NCBI RefSeq assembly: GCF_016019955.1
Contig: NZ_JAECRZ010000007.1
Coordinates: 62,001-126,000, forward strand
Length of the DNA: 64,000 nt
Source: Thiosulfatihalobacter marinus
GTDB taxonomy: Bacteria > Pseudomonadota > Alphaproteobacteria > Rhodobacterales > Rhodobacteraceae
Direction: 5' to 3'
The notes beneath the pieces are model-generated. The model made no database searches and was not told the DNA's origin. It worked only from the letters and a program-made list of their open reading frames with translations. Positions 49,754-60,075 of the stretch are shown here, piece after piece. The translations under genes were made by a program, and so were the position numbers. The stretch's first letter is position 1. Each line of letters opens with the position of its first letter.

Positions 49754-50929
49754 TCAGATCGGCAGATAGGTCAGTTCGCTGCCGGCCGGTTGCGCCGGGT
49801 CATTTGGCGGGCGGATTGCCAACGCATTGGCCCGGGCCAGCACGGAGAGAAGCGAGCTGTCCTGATTGTCGAACACGGTGAGGGTGCCGTTGTCCAGACG
49901 GGCGCGCATATAGTGCTGACGCGGGCCGTTCGGACCGACCGGGGCGGCCAGCGGCGCGCGGAGTTCGGGCGCCAGGGCGGCGCCAAGGCCCAGCATGGCG
50001 CGCAGCACCGGCAGCACGAAAACATGACCGCACACCATGGCCGAAACCGGGTTGCCCGGCAGGCCGATCATCATGGCACCATTGGCCAGTCGCCCGGCCA
50101 TGAGCGGCTTTCCGGGGCGGATGGCGATCTTGTAGAAGCTGCGCTGCATTCCCAGACCGGCGGCAACCTCGCCGACCAGATCGTGATCGCCCACCGAAGC
50201 GCCGCCGATGGTGAGCAGCAGGTCGGCATCATCCACCAGCGAAAAGGCCATTTCCAGCGCGGCGCGATTGTCGCGGGCGATGGGCAACATGCGCATATCG
50301 GCGCCGTGATCGCGCAGCATCGCCTGAAGCCCGAAACTGTTGGAGGCGATGATCTGGTCGGGGCCGGGATTTTCGCCGGGCATGACCAGTTCGTCACCGG
50401 TGGACAGGATGGCAATGCGGGGTTTGCGGGTGACGGGCACGGTGGCGACGTTCATTGCGGCCAGCAGGGCAATATCGGCGGGGCGCAGGGTGCGCGGGGC
50501 TGTAACCTGTTGACCGGAAAGGAAATCACCGCCCAGGGGGCGGATGTGAAACCCCTGGTCGAGTTTGTCCGACAGGGTGATGGTATCGCCGTCGCGGATG
50601 ACATCCTCCTGGATGATGACGCGGCTGGCGCCCGCCGGCACCGGGGCGCCGGTAAAGATACGCACGGCCTGGCCGGGACCGACCGAGCCGTCAAAGGCGT
50701 GGCCGGCGGCGGCTTCGCCGATCACGGTATAGCGCGCGCCGGGGGCGGCGCCGTCCGCGACGATTGCATAGCCGTCCATGGCGGATGAGGCAAAAGGCGG
50801 CTGGTCGCGCGCGGCGCGCACGGGGGCCGCCAGAACACGGCCATTGGCCTGGGCAAGGGCCACGGATTCGGCCGGCAGCGGTGCCGCCAGCGCAAAGAGG
50901 TGATTCAGAGCCTCGCTGACGGAGATCAT
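49754..50929 (-). CDS. moeA: Molybdopterin molybdenumtransferase
   Basis: 391 residues. Inserts molybdate into adenylylated molybdopterin. Motifs: [73 protein letters not shown] and [19 protein letters not shown]. The four usual domains are present. The start overlaps the moaC stop by ATGA, and it is the last gene of the trpG-to-moeA run. Confidence 0.96.
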   Translation of the reverse strand: MISVSEALNHLFALAAPLPAESVALAQANGRVLAAPVRAARDQPPFASSAMDGYAIVADGAAPGARYTVIGEAAAGHAFDGSVGPGQAVRIFTGAPVPAGASRVIIQEDVIRDGDTITLSDKLDQGFHIRPLGGDFLSGQQVTAPRTLRPADIALLAAMNVATVPVTRKPRIAILSTGDELVMPGENPGPDQIIASNSFGLQAMLRDHGADMRMLPIARDNRAALEMAFSLVDDADLLLTIGGASVGDHDLVGEVAAGLGMQRSFYKIAIRPGKPLMAGRLANGAMMIGLPGNPVSAMVCGHVFVLPVLRAMLGLGAALAPELRAPLAAPVGPNGPRQHYMRARLDNGTLTVFDNQDSSLLSVLARANALAIRPPNDPAQPAGSELTYLPI

Positions 50930-51402
50930 GGTGCCTCGTACCGCCCCGATTTGCCGCCATCCTTGAGGATCACGCGGATGCCTCCGATCTCCATCGCCTT
51001 GTCCACGGCCTTGGACATGTCATAGACGGTGAGCGCGGCAATGTTGACGGCGGTGAGGGCCTCCATTTCAACGCCGGTCTGGCCGGTGGTCTTGACCGTG
51101 GCCTGGATGCGGATGCCGGGCAAGGCGGCATCGGGGGCCAGTTCGACCGACACTTTGGTGATCGGCAACGGGTGGCAAAGCGGGATCAGGCTGGCACATT
51201 GTTTGGCGCCCATGATCCCGGCCAGCCGGGCCACGCCCAGAACATCCCCCTTCTTGGCACGGCCTTCGGTAATGATATCAAAGGTTTCCCGCGCCATCTT
51301 CACCCAGCCTTCGGCGGTGGCGACGCGGCTTGTCACCGCCTTTTCGGAAACATCGACCATATGGGCGTCGCCCTTGCCGTCGAAATGTGTGAGACCGGCC
51401 AT
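50926..51402 (-). CDS. moaC: Cyclic pyranopterin monophosphate synthase
   Basis: 158 residues. Converts the MoaA product to cPMP in molybdenum cofactor synthesis. Motifs: [88 protein letters not shown] and [10 protein letters not shown]. The ATG shares its A with the trpC stop (TGATG). Confidence 0.97.
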   Translation of the reverse strand: MAGLTHFDGKGDAHMVDVSEKAVTSRVATAEGWVKMARETFDIITEGRAKKGDVLGVARLAGIMGAKQCASLIPLCHPLPITKVSVELAPDAALPGIRIQATVKTTGQTGVEMEALTAVNIAALTVYDMSKAVDKAMEIGGIRVILKDGGKSGRYEAP

Positions 51403-52214
51403 CACATCGCCCCCGCGGTCAGTGGGTTGGCCAACAGGCCGCTTGTGGCCCTGGCCACGTCGTCCTGACGCATGAGGCTTTCGCCGATCAGGAAGATGCG
51501 GGCGCCATAGCGGGCCATGTCGGCCAGATCGGCGGGGGTGTTGAGCCCGCTTTCGGACACGATAAGCCGGTCGGCGGGCACGCGCTTGGACAGTTGGCGG
51601 GTTGTGTCGAGCGTGGTCTCGAAGGTCTTGAGATTACGGTTGTTGATGCCCATCAGTTCGGATTTGAGCAGGCTGGCGCGGTCAAGCTCTTCCTGGTTGT
51701 GGACTTCGAGAAGAACATCCATGCCCCAGGAAAAGGCCGCGTCTTCAAGCTCTTGCGCCTGCGAGTCGCTGACTGAGGCGAGGATGATCAGGATACAGTC
51801 GGCCCCCAGCGCGCGCGCCTCGGCAACCTGATAGGTGTCATACATGAAATCCTTGCGCAGCGCAGGCAGGCCGGTGGCATCGCGCGCGGCTGTCAAAAAG
51901 GATTTGTCCCCCTGAAAGCTGGGCGCGTCGGTCAGCACCGAAAGGCAAGTGGCGCCGCCCGCCTGATAGGCGCGGGCCAGTTCGGGCGGATTGAAATCGG
52001 CGCGGATCAGGCCCTTGGAGGGCGAGGCTTTCTTGATCTCGGCGATCAGACCATAGCCGGTGCGCGACGCCATGCGCAGCGCGTCGGCAAACCCGCGCAC
52101 CGGACCGGCCTCGCGCGCGTCGGCCTCGACCGATTCAAGCGGTTTGGCGGCCTTGTCGGCGGCAATTTCTTCCAGCTTGTAAGCCTTGATCCGGTCGAGA
52201 ACGGTTTCAGTCAT
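51402..52214 (-). CDS. trpC: Indole-3-glycerol phosphate synthase
   Basis: 270 residues. TIM-barrel enzyme of tryptophan synthesis. Motifs: [84 protein letters not shown] and [30 protein letters not shown]. The unfused form without trpF. It overlaps ung by ATGA. Confidence 0.97.
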   Translation of the reverse strand: MTETVLDRIKAYKLEEIAADKAAKPLESVEADAREAGPVRGFADALRMASRTGYGLIAEIKKASPSKGLIRADFNPPELARAYQAGGATCLSVLTDAPSFQGDKSFLTAARDATGLPALRKDFMYDTYQVAEARALGADCILIILASVSDSQAQELEDAAFSWGMDVLLEVHNQEELDRASLLKSELMGINNRNLKTFETTLDTTRQLSKRVPADRLIVSESGLNTPADLADMARYGARIFLIGESLMRQDDVARATSGLLANPLTAGAM

Positions 52215-52879
52215 TGATTGGTCCAGTTTATGTCTTGCTCGCCGCGGGCGGCAAGCCAGGAATTGATGCGCGAAAAGGGCCGGGAGCCGAAAAAGCCGCG
52301 CCGCGCCGAAAGCGGCGAAGGATGGGCGGTTTCGATCATCAGATGGCCGCTGTCACGGTTGGCGCCAGTTTTAGGGGATGAAATGTGAGGTGCAAGGGCC
52401 TGGGCCTGTTTTCCCCAAAGAACAAAGGCGGTGGGGCGCTGTGACACCTCTTTCAGCACCTGATGCGCCAGCGATTGCCAGCCAAGCGCCCTGTGCCCGT
52501 TCGCCTCTCCGGCCGGAACGGTTAATACGGTGTTAAGCAGCAGAACGCCCTGGGCGGCCCAAAAACGCAAATCGCCGGTGGCGGGCGCCGATCCGAGATC
52601 GTCGCGCATTTCCCTGAAGATATTGTTAAGCGAGCGCGGCAGGGGGTGCAGATCGGGAGCGACCGAAAAGGCCAGCCCGTGGGCGTGGCCCGGAGTCGGG
52701 TAGGGGTCCTGGCCGAGGATCACGACACGCACGGCGCCGGGTGGGGTCTGGTCGAGCGCGGCAAAGCGTTGGGACGCTGGCGGCAGGATGGCGCGCGTTT
52801 CCGTGGCCAGTGCCGTCTTGATGCCGGGCAAGGTGTCGGTGAAGAAGGGCAGGTGGGACCAGGCGGATGGTGGGGTCAT
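52211..52879 (-). CDS. ung: Uracil-DNA glycosylase, family 1
   Basis: 222 residues. The water-activating motif is [16 protein letters not shown] (Asp58), the leucine-loop motif [13 protein letters not shown] near the C-terminus, and [16 protein letters not shown] is the central strand. Removes uracil from DNA. It is placed between trpD and trpC in the trp run, 82 bp after trpD and overlapping trpC by 4 nt. Confidence 0.95.
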   Translation of the reverse strand: MTPPSAWSHLPFFTDTLPGIKTALATETRAILPPASQRFAALDQTPPGAVRVVILGQDPYPTPGHAHGLAFSVAPDLHPLPRSLNNIFREMRDDLGSAPATGDLRFWAAQGVLLLNTVLTVPAGEANGHRALGWQSLAHQVLKEVSQRPTAFVLWGKQAQALAPHISSPKTGANRDSGHLMIETAHPSPLSARRGFFGSRPFSRINSWLAARGEQDINWTNQ

Positions 52880-52961
52880 TGGGCCGGTCCGGGTGTGGTG
52901 CCGGACAGCGACCGGCTGCGTGCGCGCGTGGCAGCGATGCGCGGCTCATTCCGCATTGCGC

Positions 52962-53984
52962 TCAAGCCGCCGCCGAGGTGACTTTGGCCAGCGCCTCGAC
53001 CTTGGCGCGGGCCGCGCCGCTGTCGATGCTTTCCCGCGCCATGGTCACGCCCTGGCGCAGATCGCCTGCGGCGCCAGCCACCACCAGCGCGGCGGCGGCG
53101 TTCAGCAGGACGGCGTCGCGATAGGCCGATTGCGCGCACCCCAGCAGGGCGCGGAAGGCATTGGCGTTGTCCTCGGGCGTGCCGCCGACGATATCCTCGA
53201 AAGGGTGCACCGGCAGCCCCGCATCCTCGGGGTGCAGTTCGGTTTCGTGAATGCTGCCGTCTTCCTCCAGCGCGGCGACCCAGCTGATCCCGGTGATGGT
53301 CAGCTCATCCGTGCCGTCAGAGCCGTGCACCAGCCAGGCGCGTTCGCTGCCAAGCTGTCCCAGTGTTTCCGCCATGGGGCGGATCAGGCCACGGGTGAAG
53401 GCGCCGGTCAGTTGCCGTTTGGCCCCGGCCGGATTGGTCAGCGGGCCGAGGATATTGAAGATCGTGCGCGTGCCCAGTTCGGCCCGCACGGGGCCGACAT
53501 GGGCCATGGCCGGGTGGTGCATCGGTGCCATCATGAAGGCGATGCCGCAGGTCGCCAGTGCCTTTTCCACCACGTCCGGTCCGACCATCACGTTGATGCC
53601 CATCTGGGTCTGCACGTCGGCTGTGCCGGATTTGGACGACAGGTTGCGGTTGCCGTGTTTGGCCACGGGCACGCCGGCGCCGGCCACGACAAAGGCGGTG
53701 GCCGTCGAGATATTGAGCGTGTGTTTGCCGTCACCACCTGTGCCGACAATATCCATCGCGCCTTTGGGTGCCTTCACGGCGTTGCATTTGGCGCGCATCA
53801 CGGCGGCGGCGGCGGCATATTCATCCACGGTTTCGCCCCGGGTGCGCAGCGCCATCAGCAGGCCGCCGATCTGGGACGGGGTGGCCTCGCCTTCGAACAG
53901 GAAAGTAAAGGCGGCTTCGGCCTCGGCGCGGGTCAGCGGGCGGTCGGCCGCAGCGCCGATAAGGGGTTTGATGTCGTCAATCAT
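52962..53984 (-). CDS. trpD: Anthranilate phosphoribosyltransferase
   Basis: 340 residues. Second step of tryptophan synthesis. Motifs: PRPP site [51 protein letters not shown]-equivalent [29 protein letters not shown]; and [12 protein letters not shown]-like [12 protein letters not shown]. It overlaps trpG by 4 nt. No fusion to trpG. Confidence 0.97.
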   Translation of the reverse strand: MIDDIKPLIGAAADRPLTRAEAEAAFTFLFEGEATPSQIGGLLMALRTRGETVDEYAAAAAVMRAKCNAVKAPKGAMDIVGTGGDGKHTLNISTATAFVVAGAGVPVAKHGNRNLSSKSGTADVQTQMGINVMVGPDVVEKALATCGIAFMMAPMHHPAMAHVGPVRAELGTRTIFNILGPLTNPAGAKRQLTGAFTRGLIRPMAETLGQLGSERAWLVHGSDGTDELTITGISWVAALEEDGSIHETELHPEDAGLPVHPFEDIVGGTPEDNANAFRALLGCAQSAYRDAVLLNAAAALVVAGAAGDLRQGVTMARESIDSGAARAKVEALAKVTSAAA

Positions 53985-54574
53985 GCGGGCACGCCTTCGG
54001 TCTTGGGCATCATGTCGAGAAAATTCGCCAGCATGGCGTGGCCGTGTTCGGACTTGATGGATTCAGGATGGAACTGCACGCCCTGGATCGGCAGGTCGCG
54101 GTGTTGCAGGCCCATGATGGTACCGTCCTCAAGTTCCGCGGTGATTTCAAGGCAGTCGGGCAGGGTGGCGCGATCCACCACCAGGGAATGGTAGCGCGTG
54201 GCCTCGAACGGGCTGGGCAGGCCAGAGAAGACACCCTTGCCGGTGTGGTGCATCACGCCCATCTTGCCATGCACGATCTCGTGGCAGCGCACCACCTTGC
54301 CGCCAAAGGCCTGGCCGATGGTCTGATGGCCCAGACAGACCCCCATCAGAGGGGTTCTTGTCTCGGCTGCGGCCCTGGTCAGGGCCAGGCAGATACCGGC
54401 CTGATCCGGGTCGCAGGGGCCGGGCGACAGAAGAATTCCTGCCGGGTTCAAGCCCATTGCGTCCTGTACTGTCAGCGCGTCGTTGCGCCAGACCTGCACA
54501 TCGGCCCCCAGTTCGCCCAGATAATGCACGAGGTTGTAGGTGAAGCTGTCGTAATTATCGATGAGAAGCAGCAT
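53981..54574 (-). CDS. trpG: Anthranilate synthase component II (glutamine amidotransferase)
   Basis: 197 residues. Class I GATase: nucleophile Cys in [16 protein letters not shown], oxyanion region [13 protein letters not shown], and catalytic [10 protein letters not shown]. It supplies ammonia to TrpE. The frame is open upstream, but ATG 54574 is the family start. Its partner gene trpE is about 4 kb away (58546-60057) across forward-strand accessory genes. The divergent deacetylase gene begins 145 bp upstream. Confidence 0.96.
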   Translation of the reverse strand: MLLLIDNYDSFTYNLVHYLGELGADVQVWRNDALTVQDAMGLNPAGILLSPGPCDPDQAGICLALTRAAAETRTPLMGVCLGHQTIGQAFGGKVVRCHEIVHGKMGVMHHTGKGVFSGLPSPFEATRYHSLVVDRATLPDCLEITAELEDGTIMGLQHRDLPIQGVQFHPESIKSEHGHAMLANFLDMMPKTEGVPA

Positions 54575-54719
54575 TTTCCTGGTTCTTGTCCCAAAGGTGC
54601 GAAAGGGGTGGAGGCCGGGGCCAACGTCGCGGTATACATGTTCAGGCTTGACGATGAGGGTCAAGGGGGGCGCGGGCAGGATCGCCCCGAAAAACAGGGC
54701 CAAGCAGAGGGCAGGACAC

Positions 54720-56087
54720 ATGTTGCGTGGATTTTTGTCGGGGATCATCTGGGGCGGAATTGTCGTGCTGATCGTGGTCGGTGCCGCGTCGCTGCTGGCA
54801 CCGTTGCCCGCAACCGTGACACCGCAGACATCGGCAGTGCAGGGGACAGCGGGGGCCACGGAACCCGAGACCGCGGGCGCGCTGGAAGGTACGTCGCGGG
54901 CGGATGCCGCGGTGGACGGTCCGGCCAAGCCGGATGCCGCCGCGCCGGCGGAAGGCGAGGCGCCGCCGCTGGCAGATACCGATCCCGCGCCGCGTCCGGA
55001 AACGGGCGGGCCAGAGGCGGATCTGAACGCGCCGGAGAACCCGGACGAGGGCGGTGCGGTGCGGGTTGTGGGGGATAGCCCGGTCCTGCCCAATCCGCAG
55101 GCCGAAACCCCGGATGCCCCGGACGCCGAGGAGGACCCCTCGATCTCGACAAACCCGCCCCAGCCTCAGGTGCCGGAGGTTGTCGAAGAGGAGGCGTTTC
55201 CCACGCCGCAACCTGCCGAGGACAGTGCCGAAACAGCCGATCTGACACCCGAGGCCGAAGCCGGCGCACCGCCGCCCGAACCGGAGGATGCCCCGGTGAT
55301 GAAACCGGCCGGCGACCTGGGCAAGGCATTCCCGCAGCGCAAATCGGAACGGCTGCCAACCATTGCCGGGGATGGCGCGCAGGCCGAGCCCACGGCGACA
55401 CAAGCCCCGGTGCTGCGCCCGGTTCTGGCCAATGCCGAACCGCTGGAAAACCCAGAGGGCAAACCGATAATGGCGATTGTGCTGGTGGATCTGGGGGATG
55501 GCGGCGTGGATCTGGACGCGCTGTCGGCCTTTCCCTACCCGCTGAGTATCGCGATTTCCACGCTTGACCCGCAAGCTTCTGAAAAAGCGGCGCAATATCG
55601 GGCGCGTGGGTTTGAGGTTCTGGCCATGATCGATATACCGGGCGCGGCCGCGCCCGCCGATGTCGAGGTGGCGATGGCCGCGCATCTGTCGGTCATGCCC
55701 GAGGCGGTCGCGGTGATAGAGGGGCTTGGGGACGGCTTGCAAGGCAGCAAGCCCGTGTCGGACCAGGTGTCGGAGGTGCTGGCGCAGGCGGGCTATGGGC
55801 TGCTGATGTTGCCCAACGGTCTGAACACGGCGCAGAAACTGGCGGCCAAGGCGGGCGTGCCGTCGGCCACGGTGTTTCGGGATTTTGACAGCAAGGGCCA
55901 ATCAGAGGTCGTGATGCGGCGGTTCCTGGATCAGGCGGCTTTCAAGGCCGGGCAGGAAGACGGTGTGGTGATGCTGGGCCGGTTGCGTGCGGAAACGGTT
56001 TCTGCCCTGTTATTGTGGGGCTTGCAGGACCGGGCCCGAACCGTGGCGCTGGCGCCGGTGTCGGCGGCGTTGAACACCATCGACTGA
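54720..56087 (+). CDS. Divergent polysaccharide deacetylase family protein, membrane-anchored
   Basis: 455 residues. One N-terminal anchor ([22 protein letters not shown]), then an acidic Pro/Ala/Glu-rich linker (about 30-235) that is probably disordered across the periplasm. The C-terminal NodB-like domain is about 240-455 ([49 protein letters not shown]). This is the PF04748-type family, in which deacetylase metal ligands are mostly not conserved, so enzyme activity is uncertain. No neighbour explains it. The start follows no strong ribosome site; the frame is open upstream to 54561. Confidence 0.8.
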   Translation: MLRGFLSGIIWGGIVVLIVVGAASLLAPLPATVTPQTSAVQGTAGATEPETAGALEGTSRADAAVDGPAKPDAAAPAEGEAPPLADTDPAPRPETGGPEADLNAPENPDEGGAVRVVGDSPVLPNPQAETPDAPDAEEDPSISTNPPQPQVPEVVEEEAFPTPQPAEDSAETADLTPEAEAGAPPPEPEDAPVMKPAGDLGKAFPQRKSERLPTIAGDGAQAEPTATQAPVLRPVLANAEPLENPEGKPIMAIVLVDLGDGGVDLDALSAFPYPLSIAISTLDPQASEKAAQYRARGFEVLAMIDIPGAAAPADVEVAMAAHLSVMPEAVAVIEGLGDGLQGSKPVSDQVSEVLAQAGYGLLMLPNGLNTAQKLAAKAGVPSATVFRDFDSKGQSEVVMRRFLDQAAFKAGQEDGVVMLGRLRAETVSALLLWGLQDRARTVALAPVSAALNTID

Positions 56088-56137
56088 CCTCTTGTGCCGA
56101 ATCATCGTTAACAGGTTGATTTTGTTTGTGAACGCGG

Positions 56138-56181
56138 ATCGGCAGCGCGTCGGTATCATGTCGGTATCGCGGCGGCGCGGT
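56138..56181. repeat. Array of four 11-bp units, second copy
   Basis: (A/G)TCGG-type cores start at 56138, 56149, 56160 and 56171 (last unit GGCGG), exactly 11 bp apart; units two and three share GTCGGTATC. First unit GATCGGCAGC parallels GTCGGCAGC in the array at 1211-1256. It lies in the 206-bp gap upstream of the alpha/beta hydrolase gene. Confidence 0.6.
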
Positions 56182-56293
56182 TACACTGATATGCGTGGTT
56201 TTGGCGGCGTGCGGGGCATCAACGGGATGGCAGGACCTGGGATTGGGTGTGGTACGGTCGCACTTTGACCCGATTCGACAAGGAGGTCGTCGA

Positions 56294-57100
56294 ATGCCCT
56301 ATGCGGATCTGAACGGAGCGCGAATTCACTACACGGACACCGGAGGGGATGGCGCGGCGATCGTGTTCTCGCACGGGTTGCTGTGGAGCGGCGAGATGTT
56401 CGCCGCGCAGGTGGACCATTTCAGCAATCTCGGATTTCGATGCATCACCTTTGACCATCGCGGGCAGGGGCAGAGCGGCGTGACGGACTCGGGCTATGAC
56501 ATGGACACGCTGAGCGAGGATGCGGCGCAGCTGATCGCGCATCTTGGGGTGGCGCCGTGCCACTTTGCGGGGCTGTCGATGGGCGGCTTTGTCGGCATGC
56601 GGCTGGCGGCGCGCCATCCCCGGCTGTTGAAATCGCTGATCCTGCTGGAGACCTCGGCGGATGGGGAACCGGAAGAGAACGGGCCGAAATACAGGCGGCT
56701 GAACTTTGTCGCGCGCTGGATCGGGCTGTGGGCAGTGGCCGGGCAGGTGATGCCGATCATGTTTGGCCAGACTTTTCTGAACGATCCGGCGCGCGCCGCA
56801 GAGAGGGCGCGCTGGAAGGCGGCGATGATCGCCAATCACCGGATCGGAATCACGCGGGCGGTGATGGGCGTGGTAAAGCGTGCGCCGATCCTGCCGGAAC
56901 TGGGCAAGATCGACCTGCCAACGCTGATCGTGGTGGGGGAAGAGGACGTGGCGACCGTGCCGGAAAAATCCGAACGGATGCACGCGGCGATCGGCGGATC
57001 CGAGCTGGTGCGGCTGCCACGGGCGGGGCACAGTTCGACGATTGAGGAACCGTTGGCGGTGAATGCCGCGATGGAGGCGTTTCTGGCGCGCGTTGGGTAG
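56294..57100 (+). CDS. Alpha/beta-fold hydrolase
   Basis: 268 residues. Oxyanion motif FSHGLLWSGEMF; nucleophile elbow GLSMGGFVGMRLA (Ser); Asp in VVGEEDVATVPEKSERM; His in RLPRAGHSSTIEEP. The pattern is close to 3-oxoadipate enol-lactonase and related carboxyl esterases. No catabolic genes are adjacent, so the substrate is open. AAGGAGGT gives an excellent ribosome site for ATG 56294. Confidence 0.88.
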   Translation: MPYADLNGARIHYTDTGGDGAAIVFSHGLLWSGEMFAAQVDHFSNLGFRCITFDHRGQGQSGVTDSGYDMDTLSEDAAQLIAHLGVAPCHFAGLSMGGFVGMRLAARHPRLLKSLILLETSADGEPEENGPKYRRLNFVARWIGLWAVAGQVMPIMFGQTFLNDPARAAERARWKAAMIANHRIGITRAVMGVVKRAPILPELGKIDLPTLIVVGEEDVATVPEKSERMHAAIGGSELVRLPRAGHSSTIEEPLAVNAAMEAFLARVG

Positions 57101-57459
57101 ACGCTGTCTTGCCGGATCCGACCCTGTCCCGGCGCTCCCTGGCCGGATGTGCGGCGGTGTCTGGTATATGGATACGCGCATGTCACGAAGGCCGGAAAGA
57201 AGGCCGGGGAGCGGTCGTTCCGTATCTGCCGCCGCGCAAGCGGTCCGGGAGGCAAAGCGGCTTGAGATGCATCCCGGTGCTGCATTCTTTTCACGGCGGC
57301 GGCCCGATCTCTTGAAATTTGCGCGTTGGCCTCTTATCTCAGGAGCGCAAGCTTCTTCTTATGACCTTCTGTTTCCTGATGGCCCCAGTTGATCCTATGA
57401 CGACACTGGGCCGGGCTGTCACGTTGTGTGGATGGCAATCGATTTCAGGAGACAACACG
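57101..57459. other. 359-bp interval with no convincing gene
   Basis: Short frames here have no family pattern or ribosome site. It may hold the promoter and a long leader for the cold-shock-type gene, as is usual for csp mRNAs. No clear cold-box sequence was recognised. Confidence 0.4.
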
Positions 57460-57666
57460 ATGGCCAATGGCAGCGTTAAATGGTCCAACACCCAAAAAGG
57501 CTCTGGCTATATCGCCCCCGCGCATGGTTCGAAGGGAATTTTTGTCCATGTCTGCGCGCTGGAGCGGGCCGGACTTCATCCATTGGATGAAGGAAAGAAC
57601 GTGACATTCGACATCGAGAGCGACCGCGAGGGGCGTGACACTGCGTTCAATCTCGCGCTGGCCTGA
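57460..57666 (+). CDS. Atypical cold-shock domain protein
   Basis: 68 residues, CspA length and fold: MANGSVKWSNTQKGSGYIAP, GIFVHVCALERAGLHPLDEGKNVTFDIE, GRDTAFNLALA. Two surface aromatics that normally stack on RNA bases are replaced: KWFN reads KWSN, and RNP1 KG(F/Y)GFI reads KGSGYI. Trp, the FVH core and the ending are kept. TTCAGGAGACAAC precedes the ATG. RNA binding may be weaker or altered. Confidence 0.9.
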   Translation: MANGSVKWSNTQKGSGYIAPAHGSKGIFVHVCALERAGLHPLDEGKNVTFDIESDREGRDTAFNLALA

Positions 57667-57786
57667 GCCAAGGTTCCGGCAGATTTCAAGGCGGATGCGG
57701 CGAATGCGCTGTTCCCGCCAGTTCCCATGATCTGGCCTGGTGCGTGTCACTGCGGCCAATCCCGAAAACCGATTGGAAAGAAAAAC

Positions 57787-58059
57787 GTGATCGAACTTAA
57801 CTGGGGAAATCCAATGACCTTTGTCCTGTCCCCCGCAGGCGGCACTCAGCAATTCACAACGATCGAGCAGGCGTCCTATTGGCTTCGCAAGAAATGGCCG
57901 GTGGCCGATTCGTGCAGAGAATTCGCAATCGAGCAGATCGATGCCGCGATGTCGTGCCTGATACCGGTTGGCGTGGCGCGCGAGGCGTTTGTTTCGGCGG
58001 CACGGACCGCCGGTTTCAAACCCGACACGCCAAACGCGGGACCGGCCAACAGCCCCTGA
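57787..58059 (+). CDS. DUF982 family protein
   Basis: 90 residues. The DUF982 layout is seen: NWGNPMTFVLSPAGGTQQFTTIEQASYWLRKKWPVADSCREFAIEQIDAAMSCLIPVGVAREAFVSAARTAGF. These small proteins are common in rhizobia and roseobacters and have no known function. A GTG start at 57787 follows GGAAAG and keeps the family N-terminus; an internal ATG at 57814 is less likely. Confidence 0.75.
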   Translation: MIELNWGNPMTFVLSPAGGTQQFTTIEQASYWLRKKWPVADSCREFAIEQIDAAMSCLIPVGVAREAFVSAARTAGFKPDTPNAGPANSP

Positions 58060-58175
58060 TGCCGCTGGATCTGCCCCGGCCAGGCGCAAGACACCCCCCG
58101 TGGAACGCGCCTGTTGCTCCATTTGCGGCAAATTGGTGTGCCCCCGAAGAAACCGTCCGTTGAGGAGACGTACAG

Positions 58176-58427
58176 ATGACCAGGCTTACAAAAACGACAT
58201 TGTTCAAACCCGCGCCCCCGCGCGCGGAAACGCTGATGGACAAGACCACGCGCATTGTGCGTGGAATCATTGACGAAGAAGCGGAACAACGCCTGCTGAA
58301 AACCTCCCGTCTTCGCAAGGCCCGTCTGGAAAGAGAGGCCGCGACACCAGAAGACACAGTTGCCGCGAAACCCGGCCGCGCGCGGGCAAAGCCCCGGGCC
58401 ACGGCCGCCAAAACGACCGCCAAATAG
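58176..58427 (+). CDS. Small basic hypothetical protein
   Basis: 83 residues, strongly basic. The middle (TLMDKTTRIVRGIIDEEAEQRLLKTSRLRKARLERE) looks helical; the tail (RARAKPRATAAKTTAK) is Lys/Arg/Ala-rich as in histone-H1-like or nucleic-acid-binding tails. GAGGAG precedes the ATG by 9 nt. No named family is recognised. It is the last forward gene before trpE on the other strand. Confidence 0.7.
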   Translation: MTRLTKTTLFKPAPPRAETLMDKTTRIVRGIIDEEAEQRLLKTSRLRKARLEREAATPEDTVAAKPGRARAKPRATAAKTTAK

Positions 58428-58545
58428 GCTGGCGACACCCGGTTTTGTCGCATATACGCCGGCCATGTCAGTTTGGCGTCGGCTGAATCACGCTCTGCTT
58501 CCGGGGCTTTGACGAAACCCAGCCCTCACCGAGGGCGAGGGGATG

Positions 58546-60057
58546 TCACCCGTTGCCATTACCGGAAAAGCGCGCCGCATCGGCCGCCGCGCGGCGGATG
58601 GCGTTGGATTTGTGCACGGTCTCCATATATTCCGCCTCGGGGTCGCTGTCATAGACGACACCGCCACCGGCCTGAATATAGAGTTTCTGGTCCTTCACGA
58701 TCGCGGTGCGCAGGGCGATACAGATATCCATGTCGCCACCCGAGCTGAAATAGCCCACGCCGCCGCCATAGATGCCGCGTTTTTCCGGCTCCAACTCGTC
58801 GATGATTTCCATGGCGCGCACCTTGGGGGCGCCGGAGACCGTGCCTGCGGGCATGCCGGCAAAGAAGGCGTCGAGCGCGTCCTTGTCGTCGGCCAGTTCG
58901 CCGACGACGTTGGAAACAATGTGCATCACGTGGCTGTAGCGTTCGATGATAAATTGCTCGGTCGGGCGCACGGTGCCGATTTTGGACACGCGCCCGGTAT
59001 CGTTGCGACCCAGATCAAGCAGCATCAGATGTTCGGCCAGCTCTTTCTTGTCGGCCAGCAGATCGGCCTCCAGTGCCTTGTCTTCCTCGGGGGTGGCGCC
59101 GCGCGGGCGGGTGCCGGCGATGGGACGGATGGTGACTTCGTTACCGAAGACCCGCACGAGAATTTCGGGGCTGGCACCGATCACCTGGTAGCCGCCGAAG
59201 TTGAAATAGAACATGAAAGGCGACGGGTTGGTGCGGCGCAGGGAACGGTAAAGCGCAAACGGTGGCTGGCGGAACTCTTGTGTCCAGCGTTGCGCCGGGA
59301 CCACCTGAAAGATGTCGCCCGCGCGGATATAGTCCTTGGCCTTTTCCACGGCGGCCATGTAGCCTTCTTTGGTGAAGTTGGACACCGGCGGCGCGATTTC
59401 ATCGGCGTCGCCCAGATCGCGGGCGGCCTGGGGCATGGCGCGTTCCAGATCGCGCACCGCGTCCATCACCCGCTCGGCGGCCTGGGCATAGGCGGCCTTG
59501 GCCGATTGGCCGTCGCTGACCCAGGCCGGAGAGACCACCGTCACGTCGCCCTTGACCCCATCCAGAACGGCCACCACCGAGGGTCGCATCATGCAGGCAT
59601 CGGGCAGGCCCAAAGGATCGGGATTGACGTTGGGCAAATGTTCGACCAGCCGGATCATGTCATAGCCCAGAAAGCCGAACAGCCCGGCGGCAGCCTGTGG
59701 CAGGTCTTCGGGCAGGTCGATCCGGCTTTCCCCGATCAGGGCGCGCAGATTGGTCAGCGGGTTGCCGTCCTGGGGCTGAAACCCGTCCGGATCAAAACGC
59801 GCTGCACGGTTGATCCGGCTGCTGGATCCATGACATTGCCAGATCAGATCGGGCTTCATTCCGATGATGGAATAGCGCCCGCGCACCTCGCCACCGGTCA
59901 CGGATTCCAGCATGAAGGCATCCTTGTGGGCGCCGGTCAGTTTGAGCATCAAGGATACCGGCGTGTCCAGGTCGGCGGCCAGGCGGGTATACACCACCTG
60001 GTTCTGTACCGCGTCATAGGCCCGGGCGAAATCCTCGAAGGAAGGGACGAGATCCAA
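58546..60057 (-). CDS. trpE: Anthranilate synthase component I
   Basis: 503 residues. Uses chorismate and ammonia from TrpG to make anthranilate. The N-terminal Trp-feedback segment is DTPVSLMLKL; the chorismate domain has FYFNFGGYQVIGASPEILVRV, RPIAGTRPRGATPEEDKALEADLLADKKELAEHLMLLDLGRND and TVSGAPKVRAMEIIDELEPEKRG. The start is TTG at 60057: no ATG gives the family N-terminus. It lies 18 bp after the PpiD-like gene on the same strand, apart from trpGDC. Confidence 0.95.
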   Translation of the reverse strand: MDLVPSFEDFARAYDAVQNQVVYTRLAADLDTPVSLMLKLTGAHKDAFMLESVTGGEVRGRYSIIGMKPDLIWQCHGSSSRINRAARFDPDGFQPQDGNPLTNLRALIGESRIDLPEDLPQAAAGLFGFLGYDMIRLVEHLPNVNPDPLGLPDACMMRPSVVAVLDGVKGDVTVVSPAWVSDGQSAKAAYAQAAERVMDAVRDLERAMPQAARDLGDADEIAPPVSNFTKEGYMAAVEKAKDYIRAGDIFQVVPAQRWTQEFRQPPFALYRSLRRTNPSPFMFYFNFGGYQVIGASPEILVRVFGNEVTIRPIAGTRPRGATPEEDKALEADLLADKKELAEHLMLLDLGRNDTGRVSKIGTVRPTEQFIIERYSHVMHIVSNVVGELADDKDALDAFFAGMPAGTVSGAPKVRAMEIIDELEPEKRGIYGGGVGYFSSGGDMDICIALRTAIVKDQKLYIQAGGGVVYDSDPEAEYMETVHKSNAIRRAAADAARFSGNGNG

Positions 60058-60075
60058 GGCGGCGGCCCTTTCGGC

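Noticed and set aside
57063-57392. Forward frame of 109 residues after the hydrolase
   Set aside because: It overlaps the hydrolase end in another frame, is Arg-rich without a domain pattern and has no ribosome site.
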